A stretch of DNA of 64,000 bases from Spiroplasma endosymbiont of Atherix ibis (lineage in GTDB: Bacteria > Bacillota_I > Bacilli_A > Mycoplasmatales > Mycoplasmataceae): positions 310,001 to 374,000 of the forward strand of contig NZ_OZ026474.1 of assembly GCF_964020005.1 (NCBI RefSeq), given 5' to 3'. A program made the position numbers and the translations under genes. Under the pieces are notes generated by a model that saw only the letters and a list, made by a program, of their open reading frames with translations, had not been told where the DNA came from and made no database searches. Position 1 is the stretch's first letter; the number at the start of each line of letters is the position of its first letter. Shown one piece after another: positions 52,359 through 63,246 of this stretch.

Positions 52359-52972
52359 AAAATAATAGATATTTATTTGATCAAAATATACGACAACAAT
52401 ATAAAGTTACTTTAATATCAGGAAGTGATGAAGTAGGTAGAGGTGCTATGGCAGGCCCAATTGTTGTTGCTTCAGCTATTTTAAAACCAGATTATAATAA
52501 TTCAAAAATAAAGGATTCTAAATTATTAAATGAAAAACAAAGAGAAGAATTGTATGAAGAAATAAAAGAAAATTGTATTGCATATAGCATTTGTGAATAT
52601 GATTCAAAATTTGTTGATCAATATAATCCAAAAAAAACAAGTCAAATAGGAATGGTAGAATCTATTAAAAGTTTAAAAGTTAAACCAGATATTTGCTTAA
52701 TTGATGGAGAAAGTATAAAATTAGTTCGATATAAATGTTTACAAATTATAAAAGGAGATAACTTGAGTATAAGCATAGGAGCTGCAAGTATTATTGCAAA
52801 AGTGTACAGAGATAGAATAATGAATAATTTTCATTTAGAATATCCACAGTATAACTTTATAAAAAATAAGGGTTATTGTACAAAAGAACATAAAGAAAAA
52901 GTAAAAGAATTTGGTGCTTTAAGTATTCACAGGTTTTCTTATAAACCAATTAAATTTCTAAAGGAGAAATAA
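52352..52972 (+). CDS. rnhB: Ribonuclease HII
   Basis: 206 aa. GSDEVGRGAMAGPIVVAS holds the first Asp-Glu pair, LIDGESIK the third carboxylate, and ISIGAASIIAKVYRDR the fourth. Removes RNA from RNA-DNA hybrids. rbgA-rnhB adjacency is conserved in Firmicutes. Translationally coupled to rbgA. Confidence 0.95.
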   Translation: MIENNRYLFDQNIRQQYKVTLISGSDEVGRGAMAGPIVVASAILKPDYNNSKIKDSKLLNEKQREELYEEIKENCIAYSICEYDSKFVDQYNPKKTSQIGMVESIKSLKVKPDICLIDGESIKLVRYKCLQIIKGDNLSISIGAASIIAKVYRDRIMNNFHLEYPQYNFIKNKGYCTKEHKEKVKEFGALSIHRFSYKPIKFLKEK

Positions 52973-52973
52973 A

Positions 52974-54653
52974 ATGAGTTTTAATAAAAGTAATGAAATA
53001 TATCAAGAATGAATTAATTCAAAACACTTAAATGAAAGTTTAAAAGAAGAGCTTTTAAATGCAACTGATGAAGAATTAAATGCAGCATTTAATGTTCAAT
53101 TAGAATTTGGTACTGCTGGAATAAGAGGAATACTTGGAGCAGGTCCAGGAAGATTTAATTTATACACAATTAAAAAAGTAACAATGAGTTATGCAAAACT
53201 TCTAATATCAAAATATGGAGAAGAATTATCTAGAGGAGTTGTTATTGGCCATGATAATAGAAAGTTTTCAAAAGAATTTTCACAACTAGCAGCTGAAATT
53301 TTAACAAGTTTTGGCATTAAAGCTTATTTGTTTAAAAATAATACAATGAAACCAACTCCAGTTGTTTCTTATGCAACAAAGGATTTAAATGCAATTGGAG
53401 GAATTGTAATAACTGCAAGTCATAATCCAGCAATTTATAATGGTTATAAGATTTATGATGAATTTGGATGTCAATTAATTGATGAAGATACAAAAATTAT
53501 TGCTGAATATATGGAAGAATTTCAAGATATATTAAGTTGAAATTATAAAAGTGATGAAGCACTTATTGAAGTAGTTCCTCAAAAAGTTTTAAATAATTAT
53601 AAGGAAATGATTGCAAATTTACAATTTTATAAAAATAAGTCAAGAGAAGGATTTAAAATGATTTATTCTGCTGTTAATGGAACAGGAACAGAGTTCACAC
53701 CTCCTTTATTAAAAAAATTTGGCTATGATGTAATTGAAGTAAAAGAACATGCATTTGAAGATTATACATTTAAAAATGTTGGAAATCCAAATCCTGAATT
53801 TGAACCTGCATGAAAAATACCATTTGAATATGGAGTTAAAAATAAAGATGCGTCAATTATAATAATTCAAGATCCAGATGCAGATAGAATTGGTTGTGCT
53901 GTTAATCACAATGGAGAGTGAATTAGAATTGATGGAAATCAAACAGGTCCTTTATTTATAGAGTGAAAATTAAGTCAAATGAAAAAATTTGATTTAACTC
54001 CAATAAATCCTGCTATGTATTCAAGTTTTGTTACAAGTGATTTAGGTGATAGAATTGCAAATGAAACTTATGGAGTAAAGGTAATTAAAACTTTAACAGG
54101 ATTTAAATGAATGGGATCAGAAATTTTAAAAGAACCAGAAAGAGATTTAAATTTTGTATTTGCATATGAAGAAAGTTATGGTTATGTTTTAGACTCATCA
54201 ACAAGAGATAAAGATGGTATTCAAGCAACAGTAATGTTAGTTGAAGCTGCATGATATTATAAACAACAAGGTAAAACATTAATTGATGTTTTAAATGATT
54301 TATATGCAAAATATGGTTATTATTACACATATACAGAAAATTTAAATTTTAAACCTGAAGAAATAAAATCAAAAGTAGAGCCAATTATGAAAAAACTTAG
54401 AGAAGAAGAATTCACAACTTTAGGTGGATTAGAATTAAGTTATGTAGAAGATTATATTGATGGTTTATTCAATATGCCCGGTCAAAATTTAATAAAATTT
54501 TACTTTAATGATGGAAGCTGATTTGCAGTAAGACCTTCAGGAACTGAGCCAAAAATTAAAATTTACTTTATTTGTGTTGACAAAGAAGGACAAGCAGCTA
54601 AAAATAAATGTGATTTAATATTTAAAGATTTAAAAGAGTTTTTAGAAATTTAA
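52974..54653 (+). CDS. Phosphoglucomutase/phosphomannomutase
   Basis: 559 aa, alpha-D-phosphohexomutase family (PgcA/ManB type). LEFGTAGIRGILGAG at the N-terminus, phosphoserine loop VITASHNPAIYNGYK, metal loop DPDADRIG, sugar-binding EESYGYVLD, and phosphate-binding RPSGTEPKIKIY. Interconverts hexose 1- and 6-phosphates. Starts 1 nt after rnhB. Several TGA Trp codons. Confidence 0.94.
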
Positions 54654-54658
54654 TTTAA

Positions 54659-54685
54659 AAAAATAATACTACGGTATTAGTTTTT
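54659..54685 (+). terminator. Weak terminator after the phosphohexomutase
   Basis: AATAATAC pairs imperfectly with GTATTAGTT around TACG, then a T-rich run. Confidence 0.5.
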
Positions 54686-54766
54686 ATTTTAAAAATAAAA
54701 ACTTGTTTTACTACAATATAATTATATTGGCAGTATATTTTTTGTAAATCAAATTAAGGAGTAAAA

Positions 54767-56098
54767 ATGAGAACAATAATTATTGGAGGCAGTGCAACTG
54801 GAATGGGTGTAGCTGCTAGGTTAAAAAGAAACGATCAAACTTGTGAAATAACAGTTATACAAGACAAAGATTATGTATCTCTTGGAGCGTGTGGTCTTCC
54901 ATATTTTGTAGCAAATAATTTTGAAGATAAAAATAATTTAATTGCGAGAACAAAAGAACAATTTGAAAAACAAGGTATTAAAGTAATTTCAAATTCAAAA
55001 GTGGAAAGTATAGACTTTAAAGATAAAAAAGTTTTTTTCAATAATGAATTTGAAAACTATGACAATTTAGTCATAGCAGTTGGAGCAAAACCTATAGTGC
55101 CAAATATTAAAGGTGTCGAAGGAGAAAATGTCTTTACTCTTACAACATTAGAAGATGGAGTATTGTTAAAAGAAAAAATGAATAATGATAAAAGCATTAA
55201 AAAAGTTGCTATTATCGGAGCTGGTTTTATTGGTTTAGAAATGACAGAAACTTTTTATGAATTAAAAAAAGAGATATTTTTATTGGAAATGGAAACAAAA
55301 GTTATGAAAAGAACTTTTGATGAAGAAATATCTAATTTAATTCAAGAAAAATTGGAAGAAAAAAATATTAATAATTTATTTGGAGAACAATTAGTAGAGA
55401 TTAAACTAAAAAATAATAAAGTTAATTCTATTTTACTAAAAAGTGGTAAAGAAATAAAAGTTGATGCAGTTCTACTTTCTGTAGGATTTCAACCTAACAC
55501 AGAATTTTTAAAAAATAGTGAGTTAAAAATGAATGAAAGAGGAGCAATAATTATAAATACAAAAGGTGAAACAAATATTGCTAATGTTTATTCTTCAGGA
55601 GATTGTGCTATTTCTAAAAATTTTGTTAATAATCAAGAAATTTATTCACCATTAGCAACTGTTGCAAGTAAATTTGCAAAAGTTATTGCAGATAATATTT
55701 CTGGAAAAGAAAATCAATATTTTGGTTCAATTCAAAGTGCAATGTTGAGAATATTTGATCTTGAAATTGCAAGAACAGGTTTAACTGAACAAATGGCAAT
55801 AGCAAATAAAATAAATGTTAAATCAGTATTCATTAAAGATAAAGATCATACAAATTACACACCAAATCAAAAAGATTTATATCTGAAATTAATTATAAAT
55901 GGCGATACAAAAGAAATTATAGGAGCTCAAATGGCAGGAAGTAATAATTCTATTTTAAGAATTTATGCTTTAGCAGTTTTAATTTGGCAAAAAGCTAAAG
56001 TAAATAGTGCTTTAGAGCAAATTGATTTGCCATATGCACCACCATTTTCAAGAAGTGTGGATATTATTCACATTGCTTTATCAAAATTAAACAAATAA
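54767..56098 (+). CDS. nox: NADH oxidase / CoA-disulfide reductase family flavoprotein
   Basis: 443 aa. FAD-binding IIIGGSATGMGVAARLKR, redox Cys in SLGACGLPYFV (Cys about residue 43), NAD-binding VAIIGAGFIGLEMTETF, second FAD motif NVYSSGDCA, and the C-terminal dimerisation domain with LPYAPPFS. The single Cys fits water-forming NADH oxidases and CoA-disulfide reductases alike. Regenerates NAD+ and deals with oxygen. AAGGAG site. One Trp is TGG. Confidence 0.9.
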   Translation: MRTIIIGGSATGMGVAARLKRNDQTCEITVIQDKDYVSLGACGLPYFVANNFEDKNNLIARTKEQFEKQGIKVISNSKVESIDFKDKKVFFNNEFENYDNLVIAVGAKPIVPNIKGVEGENVFTLTTLEDGVLLKEKMNNDKSIKKVAIIGAGFIGLEMTETFYELKKEIFLLEMETKVMKRTFDEEISNLIQEKLEEKNINNLFGEQLVEIKLKNNKVNSILLKSGKEIKVDAVLLSVGFQPNTEFLKNSELKMNERGAIIINTKGETNIANVYSSGDCAISKNFVNNQEIYSPLATVASKFAKVIADNISGKENQYFGSIQSAMLRIFDLEIARTGLTEQMAIANKINVKSVFIKDKDHTNYTPNQKDLYLKLIINGDTKEIIGAQMAGSNNSILRIYALAVLIWQKAKVNSALEQIDLPYAPPFSRSVDIIHIALSKLNK

Positions 56099-56116
56099 AA
56101 AAAGGGGGAAATTAAA

Positions 56117-57808
56117 ATGTTATTCTTGGTTGAAGATCAAGGACACAACTTACTAAGAGATTTTTTGGCAATTAGTACATGACAATCACTTGTATCAATA
56201 ACGTTGTTTATTTCATTACAAGTAGGTTTGTGATTCTTTTTAAAAAAATATAAATTTGCTTTTATGTACAGAGTTATTTTAGGTATGGGAATTGGTTTAT
56301 TATTTGGTATAATTTTACAATCTATTATAGGTTTTCCAGATTCAAATTCATTTGAAGAAATTTCAAAACCTTCAAGTGAACTATATTGAATATATGAAAT
56401 AAATATTTGAGCATCATTCTTTAAAAATATATTTATTAATGGAGTTTATTTATTAACTGTACCTATTGTATTTATAGCAATTTTTAAAATTACTTCTAAA
56501 CCTGGTGAAACAGGATTGGGAAGAATTACAGCAAAAGGAATTATTTTATTATTATTTAATGTTGCTGTAATGTTTACAATAACATTTTTTATTGGAATGT
56601 TATTAAAAGTAGGGCAAGGATTTAATTTACCTTCAGACAATTCAGTGTCTGGAAGAGATAATGTACCGTTGCCTCAAATTATTTGACAGTATATTCCAGA
56701 TAATATTATTGGAGCATTAGCTAAAAATTCAATTATTCCTGTAATGGTTGTAGGTGCTTTAGCTGGTGGAAGTGTAAAAATTTTATCAAAAAGAAAACAA
56801 GTTGAAATGGAAGCTATTAGAAAAGCTATTAATACTGGATGAGATGTAATGATGTCAGTTTTAATGACATTTATGAAAATAATGCCATTAGCTGTAATGT
56901 CTATGATTAGTGTTTCAATTACTTCAAGACCAATTGGTTCATTAGTTACAATAGGTAAAGTAATTGGAGTTGGGTATTTAGGAGTAGTTATTGCTCTTGG
57001 ACTATTGAGTTTAGAAGTTTTTTTAAGTGGAGTAAAATTAGGAGTTTGATGAAAAAAAGCATGAAGACCTTTAGTTCAAGGATTTTCAACGCAATCTTCA
57101 AATGCTTCATTGCCAATTACAATGGAAACTTTAACAGAAGATATGAAAATTAATTGAAAAGCAGCAAACACTATACAACCAATTTCAACAACAATGGGGC
57201 TAATAGCTTGTGCTGGTGTACAATCTGGACTAGCAACAAGTATTTTATGAACTAGTGATACAAATGGATTAGTACAAGGAATGGGATTATTTACATTCTT
57301 TATTATCGCTTTATTTGTAACTATTATTGCTTCACTTGGAATTGCAGGAGTTCCTGGAACTGCTACTGTTGTTACAGTTGGAGTTCTTGGAGGAATGGGC
57401 TTTGGAGGTTTTGCAGGAAGCGTTCTTGCAATTATTGCACCTTTAGATGGATTATTTGATATGGGAAGAACTGGAGCAAATGTAATTGGAGGAGTTGCAA
57501 CAGCAACGATTGTAGCTAAATCTGAAGGATTAATAGAGAAAGACTCTGAACTTTTAAATGAAAAAGGTTTAATATTACAAACACAAATTCTTGCAAAGCA
57601 TAAAGCAAAAGATGATTATATCCAATCAATTAATTCTATTAGATCTAGTGCCTCAAAAGAAGTCAAAAATAAGGAATTATCTTCTGAAAATAAAAACAAA
57701 ATTTATACTAAATTAAAAGAAGATATTAAAGAACAACAAGAAAAATATAAATTAAAAATAAAATCATTAAAAGAAGAAAAAAATAAATCTAAAGAAGTTA
57801 AAAAATAA
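56117..57808 (+). CDS. Dicarboxylate/amino acid:cation symporter (DAACS) with charged tail
   Basis: 563 aa. Eight-helix fold of the glutamate/aspartate/cystine symporters: motif region TMEMTL-like (PITMETLTEDMKINWKAAN), hairpin GVPGTATVVTVGVLGGMGF and PLDGLFDMGRTGANVIGG (Asp-Met-x-Arg-Thr, with the conserved Asn). The tail from about residue 470 is a 90-residue Lys/Glu coiled-coil region unusual for the family. 18 nt after nox. AAAGGGGG site. Confidence 0.88.
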
Positions 57809-58231
57809 TGATGAAATTATTTTTAAAATTTAAAATTAAAAAGTTGAAGATATAAATAATAAAATATTTTAATTAGATGATGATACTAATAATAGTTCAA
57901 AAATAAAGATTTTTTAGCATTAACACCTAAAAATTCATATACAAAATTATTAATTTTGAAATTACTAAATATAAATAAGTTTATAAAGAATTATTTTGAA
58001 TTAATAAATTTCAAAGTTCAATTTGATAGTACTAAATATATTAGTTATAAGTAAGTTAATAATAAAATTAAAATAAAAGCAGAGGTAACATTAAAATTAA
58101 TGTTATTTGCAGATAATGTTAAAGAATTAAAATTATTTAAATTTTCTATAAAAAAATAATTACTGAAAAGTAATTATTTTTTTATTTTTTTAAAACTATT
58201 AACGATATTAATATATGTGAGGAATAAAAAA
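57809..58231 (+). other. Gene debris between the symporter and ssb-like gene
   Basis: No intact gene. Stretches with coding composition persist in different frames, such as INKFIKNYFELINFKVQF (about 57970-58025) and a TTATTTGCAGATAATGTTAA segment near 58105, separated by stops. Looks like an old, unrecognisable pseudogene. It ends in a terminator at 58157-58188. Confidence 0.45.
58157..58188 (+). terminator. Terminator upstream of ssb-like gene
   Basis: AATAATTACT pairs with AGTAATTATT around GAAA, then T6. Confidence 0.75.
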
Positions 58232-58537
58232 ATGAATAATGTGACTATTATAGGACAAATAGAGGGAAATCCTCAAGTTGTTTTTAATTAAAAAGATGGA
58301 GTAAAAAAACTATATAAATTTATTTTAAGAGTACCAAGAAATTATAAAACTAAGTCAGGAGAATTAATTGATGATTTTATTAATGTAAAAGTTTGATCTA
58401 ATGTATTGGGTGAAGAATATGAGTATTTTGATCAATCATATATTGGTATTGAGGGAAGATTGGTTTCATTTGGAAATACTGAAAATAACAATTATGGAAA
58501 TGAATTAGTTGCAAACAAAGTGATACATTTAAATTAA
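58232..58537 (+). pseudogene. Single-stranded DNA-binding protein-like, internal TAA
   Basis: Would encode 101 aa, shorter than housekeeping SSB (about 150-170). OB-fold pattern: MNNVTIIGQIEGNPQVVFN, then LYKFILRVPRNYKTKSGELI, DDFINVKVWSNVLGEEY, YIGIEGRLVSFG. A TAA at 58289-58291 lies between the first two strands; the frame is otherwise open. Probably a competence-type SSB paralogue, coupled to dprA (1-nt overlap, TAATG). Confidence 0.72.
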
Positions 58538-59292
58538 TGGAAAATGTTTTATTATACTTTTCATTAAAATATAATGGTGATTGAGATAAAATTTATCATG
58601 CTTTAGATACTAAAGAAAAAATAATTCATAAGGATTTAGAAGAAATTAAAAATAAAATCGAAAGTGACTTTATTACAATATTAAGTCCTTTATATCCAAA
58701 TTATTTAAAAAATACTCATAAACCACCTTTTGTAATATTTTATAAAGGAGATATTTCATTACTTTCAAAATATCATAAAACTATTGCGATTGTTGGAGGT
58801 CAAGAAGTTGATGAATATTGTATTAAAAATATTGAGTTTTTTATGCAAGACTTAGATTTGGAAAATATAATATTTTCAACTATTGAAAATATTGGAGTTA
58901 ATAATGAAGTTTTAAATAATTCTTTTAAAAATCAATATAAAGTAATTAAAATAATTGAAGAAAGTATGAAAGATTATCTTAAAAGAACTATTGATTTACC
59001 AGAAAAAAGTAATTTTTTAATAATTACAGAAGTATATGAATCAAACTATTCAATGAATAGTAAATTAATCGAGTATTCTAATAGGATGCTTTGTGGAGTT
59101 TCCAAAGGAATTGTTTTTATTCAATTTAAGAATAGTGATCCAATAAATAAACTATTTAATTTCGCAGTAAATGAAGGAAAAGATATTTTTGCAATACCAA
59201 ATGCTCTTTTTTCTAAAGAGGGAACTAATAAATTAATAAAAAATGGATCAAAATTAATAGAAAATGCAAAAGATATATTAAATGAAATTTAA
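58537..59292 (+). CDS. dprA: Diverged DprA/Smf-like protein
   Basis: 251 aa. Pattern of DNA-processing protein A: LYPNYLKNTHKPPFVIFYKG, then TIAIVGGQEVDEY where DprA has the GSR phosphate loop, EYSNRMLCGVSKGIVFIQ for RNRIIAGLS, and EGKDIFAIPNALFSKEGTN for GRxVFAVPGxxxxxxxxGxN. DprA loads RecA onto imported ssDNA. The GSR motif is lost, and RecA is defective, so activity is doubtful. One TGA Trp. Confidence 0.75.
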
Positions 59293-59295
59293 TAG

Positions 59296-59304
59296 TGATA
59301 TAAT
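59296..59304 (+). promoter_or_regulatory. Extended -10 promoter of the small RNA
   Basis: TGATATAAT (TATAAT at 59299-59304), directly after the dprA stop. Confidence 0.6.
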
Positions 59305-59310
59305 GAATTT

Positions 59311-59442
59311 GTGGTAGATATATCACGCTTGTAGGGCGATAGCCTAAAAAACTAAGTATAAATTAACTAATCATTTTATTCCCGACACACAAATGATAAG
59401 AATAATGTTAATTAGAGAGATATTTTATATCTCTTTTTTTTG
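59311..59442 (+). ncRNA. Small RNA of about 130 nt, possibly MCS4-like
   Basis: Strong promoter, no coding frame, and an intrinsic terminator (AGAGATAT.../ATATCTCTTTTTTTT, 59415-59442). Internal helices: GTAGGGCGATAGCCTA folds on GGGC/GCC-like pairs, and TTAAC...GTTAA brackets CCCGACACACAAATGATAAG. M. capricolum makes a 125-nt RNA, MCS4, reported to resemble U6 snRNA. The ACACACAAATGAT segment here recalls U6 GACACGCAAAT, and the length fits. Identity is a suggestion; it is not the SRP RNA, which would need GGTCAGG/GGAAG-type loops. Confidence 0.5.
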
Positions 59443-59444
59443 TT
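59413..59444 (+). terminator. Terminator of the small RNA
   Basis: AGAGATAT pairs with ATATCTCT around TTT, followed by T8. Confidence 0.8.
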
Positions 59445-59500
59445 TTTTTTAATGTATAATTTTTTAAGATATTTAAAAGAAAAAAAGGTGAAAAATTAAA

Positions 59501-61450
59501 ATGGCTAAAATAAAAATTGAAAATAAAGATATTAAGCCTGAAATGAAAATAAAGAGAAGTGGTAAATCATTTTTTGCAATTATTTGGCATTACATAAAAA
59601 AACATCCAGTTATTGGAATATTTTTAGTATTACTTACTTTGGCTTCATCGATTACTAGTGTATTAAGTCCTAAAATAATTGAAAATATTATGACTGTTTT
59701 AACAGCTCCAACTGGTCTTGGAGATGATTGACAAACAGCAGATATTTCATCAATTCAAGCCTTACTTAATAAGATTCATGATAATAGAAATACTTTATTA
59801 GTAACTGTTCATGGTGAGCCAGGCAATTACTTCTTTACAACAATTCTTTTTGGTTTCAATTTACGTTGACAAGATTGAATTTATGTTCAAATAGGTTTAT
59901 TTGCATCATTGGCAATATTTACATTTGCTTCAAATTTCCTTGCAGGAATTATGGGTAAAAATATTGAAATTCAATTAAGAAATAAAGCACTTGAAAAATT
60001 AGTTAAACAAGATATGAGTTATTATTCAGATAAAAAAATTGGTGAAATTTTAACAAAAATTGTATCTGATACACAAATTATAGGAGATCAAGCACAACAA
60101 ATACCAGTAACAATGATGAGTGCTGCATTTACATTCTTTGGAGCATTAATTATGATGTTTACAATTAATATTTACTTAACAATAGTTGTAATAGTTACTA
60201 TGGCAATTATAGTTACTTCAATTTTTTCTACATTTGGAGTTGTAAAAAAAGCTGCTTTAAAAACAAGAGATTCAATTACAAATATTAATGGAGATGTGAC
60301 TGATAGAATTTCTACAGTTAGATTAATTAAAGCTTCAGGAACAGAAAATTATGAAACTGAAAGATTTAAAGAAATTCATAAAGATTATTTTAAAAAATCA
60401 AGTAGTTTAATAAAATTACAATCAATAGTTGTTACTGTTTTAGTTGCAGGGGTCAGTTCAATTCAAATGATTATTGTTATAGCTGCAGCTATAAAATGAC
60501 ACAATGAACCTGGAATACTTTCAATAGTTTTAACAGCGTTTATTTCATCAGTTGGAACAATGGTTGGTCCAATTATGCAAGTTGCCAGATTACAAGCTGG
60601 ATTGATAATGGCTTCAACTTCTGCTGTTAGAATAGCAGAAATTCTTGAAGCAAAATCAAGAATTGATCCTCACTATGATCCTAGTGAAGGAATTCATATT
60701 GAAAATATTGATAAAGATATTATTTTTAAAGATGTTGAATTTAGATATCCTGAAAAACCAGAAAAATTAATTATTCCTAAATTTTCATTTAAATTTGAAC
60801 ATGGTAAATCATATGCATTTGTTGGAGAAACTGGAGCAGGTAAATCAACAATTGCAAAACTTTTATTAAGATTTTATGATCCATACAAAGGTAGTGTTTT
60901 AATAAATGAAAAATATGATTTAAAAGATTTGAATTTAGGAAGTTATTTAGATAAAGTTGGTTATGTTGAACAAGAGCCACAAATTCTATTTGGAGATGTT
61001 TTAGATAACATTAAATATGGAAGATTTGATGCAACTGATGAAGAAGCAATTGAAGCTGCTAAATTAGCTGAATTACATGATTTGGTTATGACATGACCAG
61101 AAGGATATAAAACAATTCTTGGTGAAAGAGGGTTTATGTTATCAGGAGGTCAAAAGCAAAGACTTGTTATTGCAAGAATGTTTTTAAAAGATCCACAATT
61201 ATTAATTTTAGATGAAGCAACAAGCGCTTTAGACAACATTGTAGAAAAAGAAATTCAATCAAAATTAGATAGCTTAATGAAAGGTAGAACAACTGTTACT
61301 ATCGCACATAGATTAAGTACTATTAAAAATGTTGATCAAATTATTGTCTTGGCACCAGAAAAAGGTATTGCTCAGGTGGGAACTTTTAGTGAACTAAAAA
61401 ATAAAGAAGGACATTTTAAAAAACTATATGATGCAGGTCTCATGGGTTAA
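59501..61450 (+). CDS. ABC exporter, fused permease and ATPase (MsbA/BmrA type)
   Basis: 649 aa. Transmembrane domain with about six helices ([20 protein letters not shown] at the first), an extracytoplasmic insert near residues 75-125, then the ATPase: Walker [11 protein letters not shown]-loop [13 protein letters not shown], signature [14 protein letters not shown], Walker [13 protein letters not shown], switch His in IAHRLS. Half transporter that would dimerise to export lipids or drugs. AAAGGTG site. Three TGA and one TGG Trp codons. Confidence 0.92.
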
Positions 61451-61481
61451 AAAAAAGAACTATTAAAGTTCTTTTTTATTA
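61451..61481 (+). terminator. Terminator of ABC exporter
   Basis: AAAAAAGAACT pairs with AGTTCTTTTTT around ATTAA. Confidence 0.8.
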
Positions 61482-61577
61482 TTAAAATATTTTTAATTTT
61501 TTTTTATATTTTTTCTAAAATTTTTTTAGTATATTATAAAAAGTAGATAACTTTAAAGTATAGAAAGTATGAATATA

Positions 61578-63174
61578 ATGATAAAAGATAAAAAAAAATT
61601 ACAAATTGATGAAACTAGAGCTTTAGTTGAAATTGTAAATGTATCAAAAGTTTATAAGAATAAAAAAAACCCTAGATGATGTTAGTTTAATTATTAATCC
61701 AGGAGATAGAATTGGTATAATTGGTCCTAATAGTGGGGGTAAATCTACATTAAGTGAAATTATTGGTGGAATTAGAAAACCAACAACAGGGAAAGTTACT
61801 AAACAAGAAAATATGACTATTGGTTTACAATTTCAAGAATCAAAATATCCAATTGGTATAACAGTTTTGGATATGATTAAGTATTATTTAGAAACTTTTA
61901 ATATTCCAATGATAGAAGAAAAATTAAATGAGATTTTAAAAAAATTTCAAATAGATAATTTTAAAAAGAAATTTATAGAAAAATTAAGTAGAGGACAACA
62001 ACAAAGAGTAAATATTCTTTTAAGTTTAATTCATAATTCTGATTTGGTTATATTTGATGAAATTTCAACTGGTCTTGATATTGAAGTTAGAAGTGAAATT
62101 TTTGATGTAATTAAAGAAAATGTTATAAATAAAAATAAAGCAATGATTTTAGTCACACATATGATGAATGAAATTGAAGAACTTTGTGAAAAATATATTT
62201 ATATTGACAATGGAATAATTAAAGAAAGAGGTTTTGTAAAAGATTTAGTAGAAAAATATGGATCAGTTCATAATTTTACATGAAAAAAATTTAAAGAACA
62301 AAAAGCTATGGATATAAAATCTGTATCAGATCATCATAATAATATAAAAAATAAAAATAAACTTGATAAAATAATAAATAGTGAAAAAAATAAAGGTAAA
62401 AATATACCTTTAATAAAATTATTATTGAAATATTATTACAAAGGTTTTGCAGTTCATTTTTTCTTATTTTTCTTTCCATTAATTTTATTATTTTTACAGG
62501 GAATTGTATCTAAATTAATGCCTGTAGCTGAGGGTCAAAATAAATGAATTTTATTGCATAATTCAATAGGTTCTTTATCGCTTATGCAAATAATATCTGT
62601 TGGTATTTTTATAGTTCCTCAAACTATTTTGGAATTTAAAAATAGTGTTCTTATGAAAAGGATAGGAGCTACAAATATAAAACCAATATTTTTTATATTA
62701 AATGTTGTTACTATGGGAATATTTTTTATGATAATTGGTTTTTTATGAACATTGCTTTGAGCAGGAATAATGTTTGGTAATGAATTTGGATGAGCAAATG
62801 TTGCTTTGCCATATCAATTTGGTCAATCTTTACCTTTTTTACTATTAACTATAGTTCAATCAGTATCATTAGGAATGTTATTTGCTACTATATTTAAATC
62901 AACAACAACTTATATTGCTGTTTAAAATGTTCTTTATATGTTAATAATATTTTTAAGTGGAACATTTATTCCAATTGATTTAATTATGGCAAGTAGTGCT
63001 TTAAAATATGTTACTTATTTAAATATTCTATGGACCCATTTATAAGTGCTTGAGCAGGTAGATTTGTTTTTAATTTAACTACAGGAATCTATCTTGGAGT
63101 TTCTCTTTCTATAGTTACTGCATTTACATTAGAAGCTTCATTTAAACTTAAATGAGAATCATAATATAAAATAA
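61578..63174 (+). pseudogene. ABC ATPase-permease fusion (ABC-2 type) with two frameshifts and a TAA
   Basis: ATPase part has Walker A GPNSGGKSTLSEIIGG (usual Asn/Ser-Gly-Ala replaced by Ser-Gly-Gly), signature LSRGQQQRVNILLSL, Walker B LVIFDEISTGLD and VTHMM. A permease part with six hydrophobic segments follows (FAVHFFLFFFPLILLFLQ onward). Damage: an A8 tract at 61662-61669 (one A too many before TLDDVSLI), TAA at 62923-62925 in IAV-NVLYML, and a one-base shift near 63030 (NILMDPFISAWAGRF). The repaired protein would be about 530 aa. Confidence 0.82.
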
Positions 63175-63246
63175 GTTTTTAAAATTAAAATGAAGTTAGC
63201 ACTTTTTATTTATTTTTTTATATTTATTTTTTGTTATAATTTATAA

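Noticed and set aside
59311-59442. SRP (4.5S) RNA near ffh-linked region
   Set aside because: The SRP helix 8 loops (GGTCAGG and GGAAG-type tetraloop) are absent.
11258-62925. Genetic-code change in which TAA is also a sense codon
   Set aside because: Nearly all intact genes here, including rpsB neighbours tsf, pyrH, frr and hup, end at TAA followed by a terminator or a new start. Scattered nonsense mutations explain the data better.
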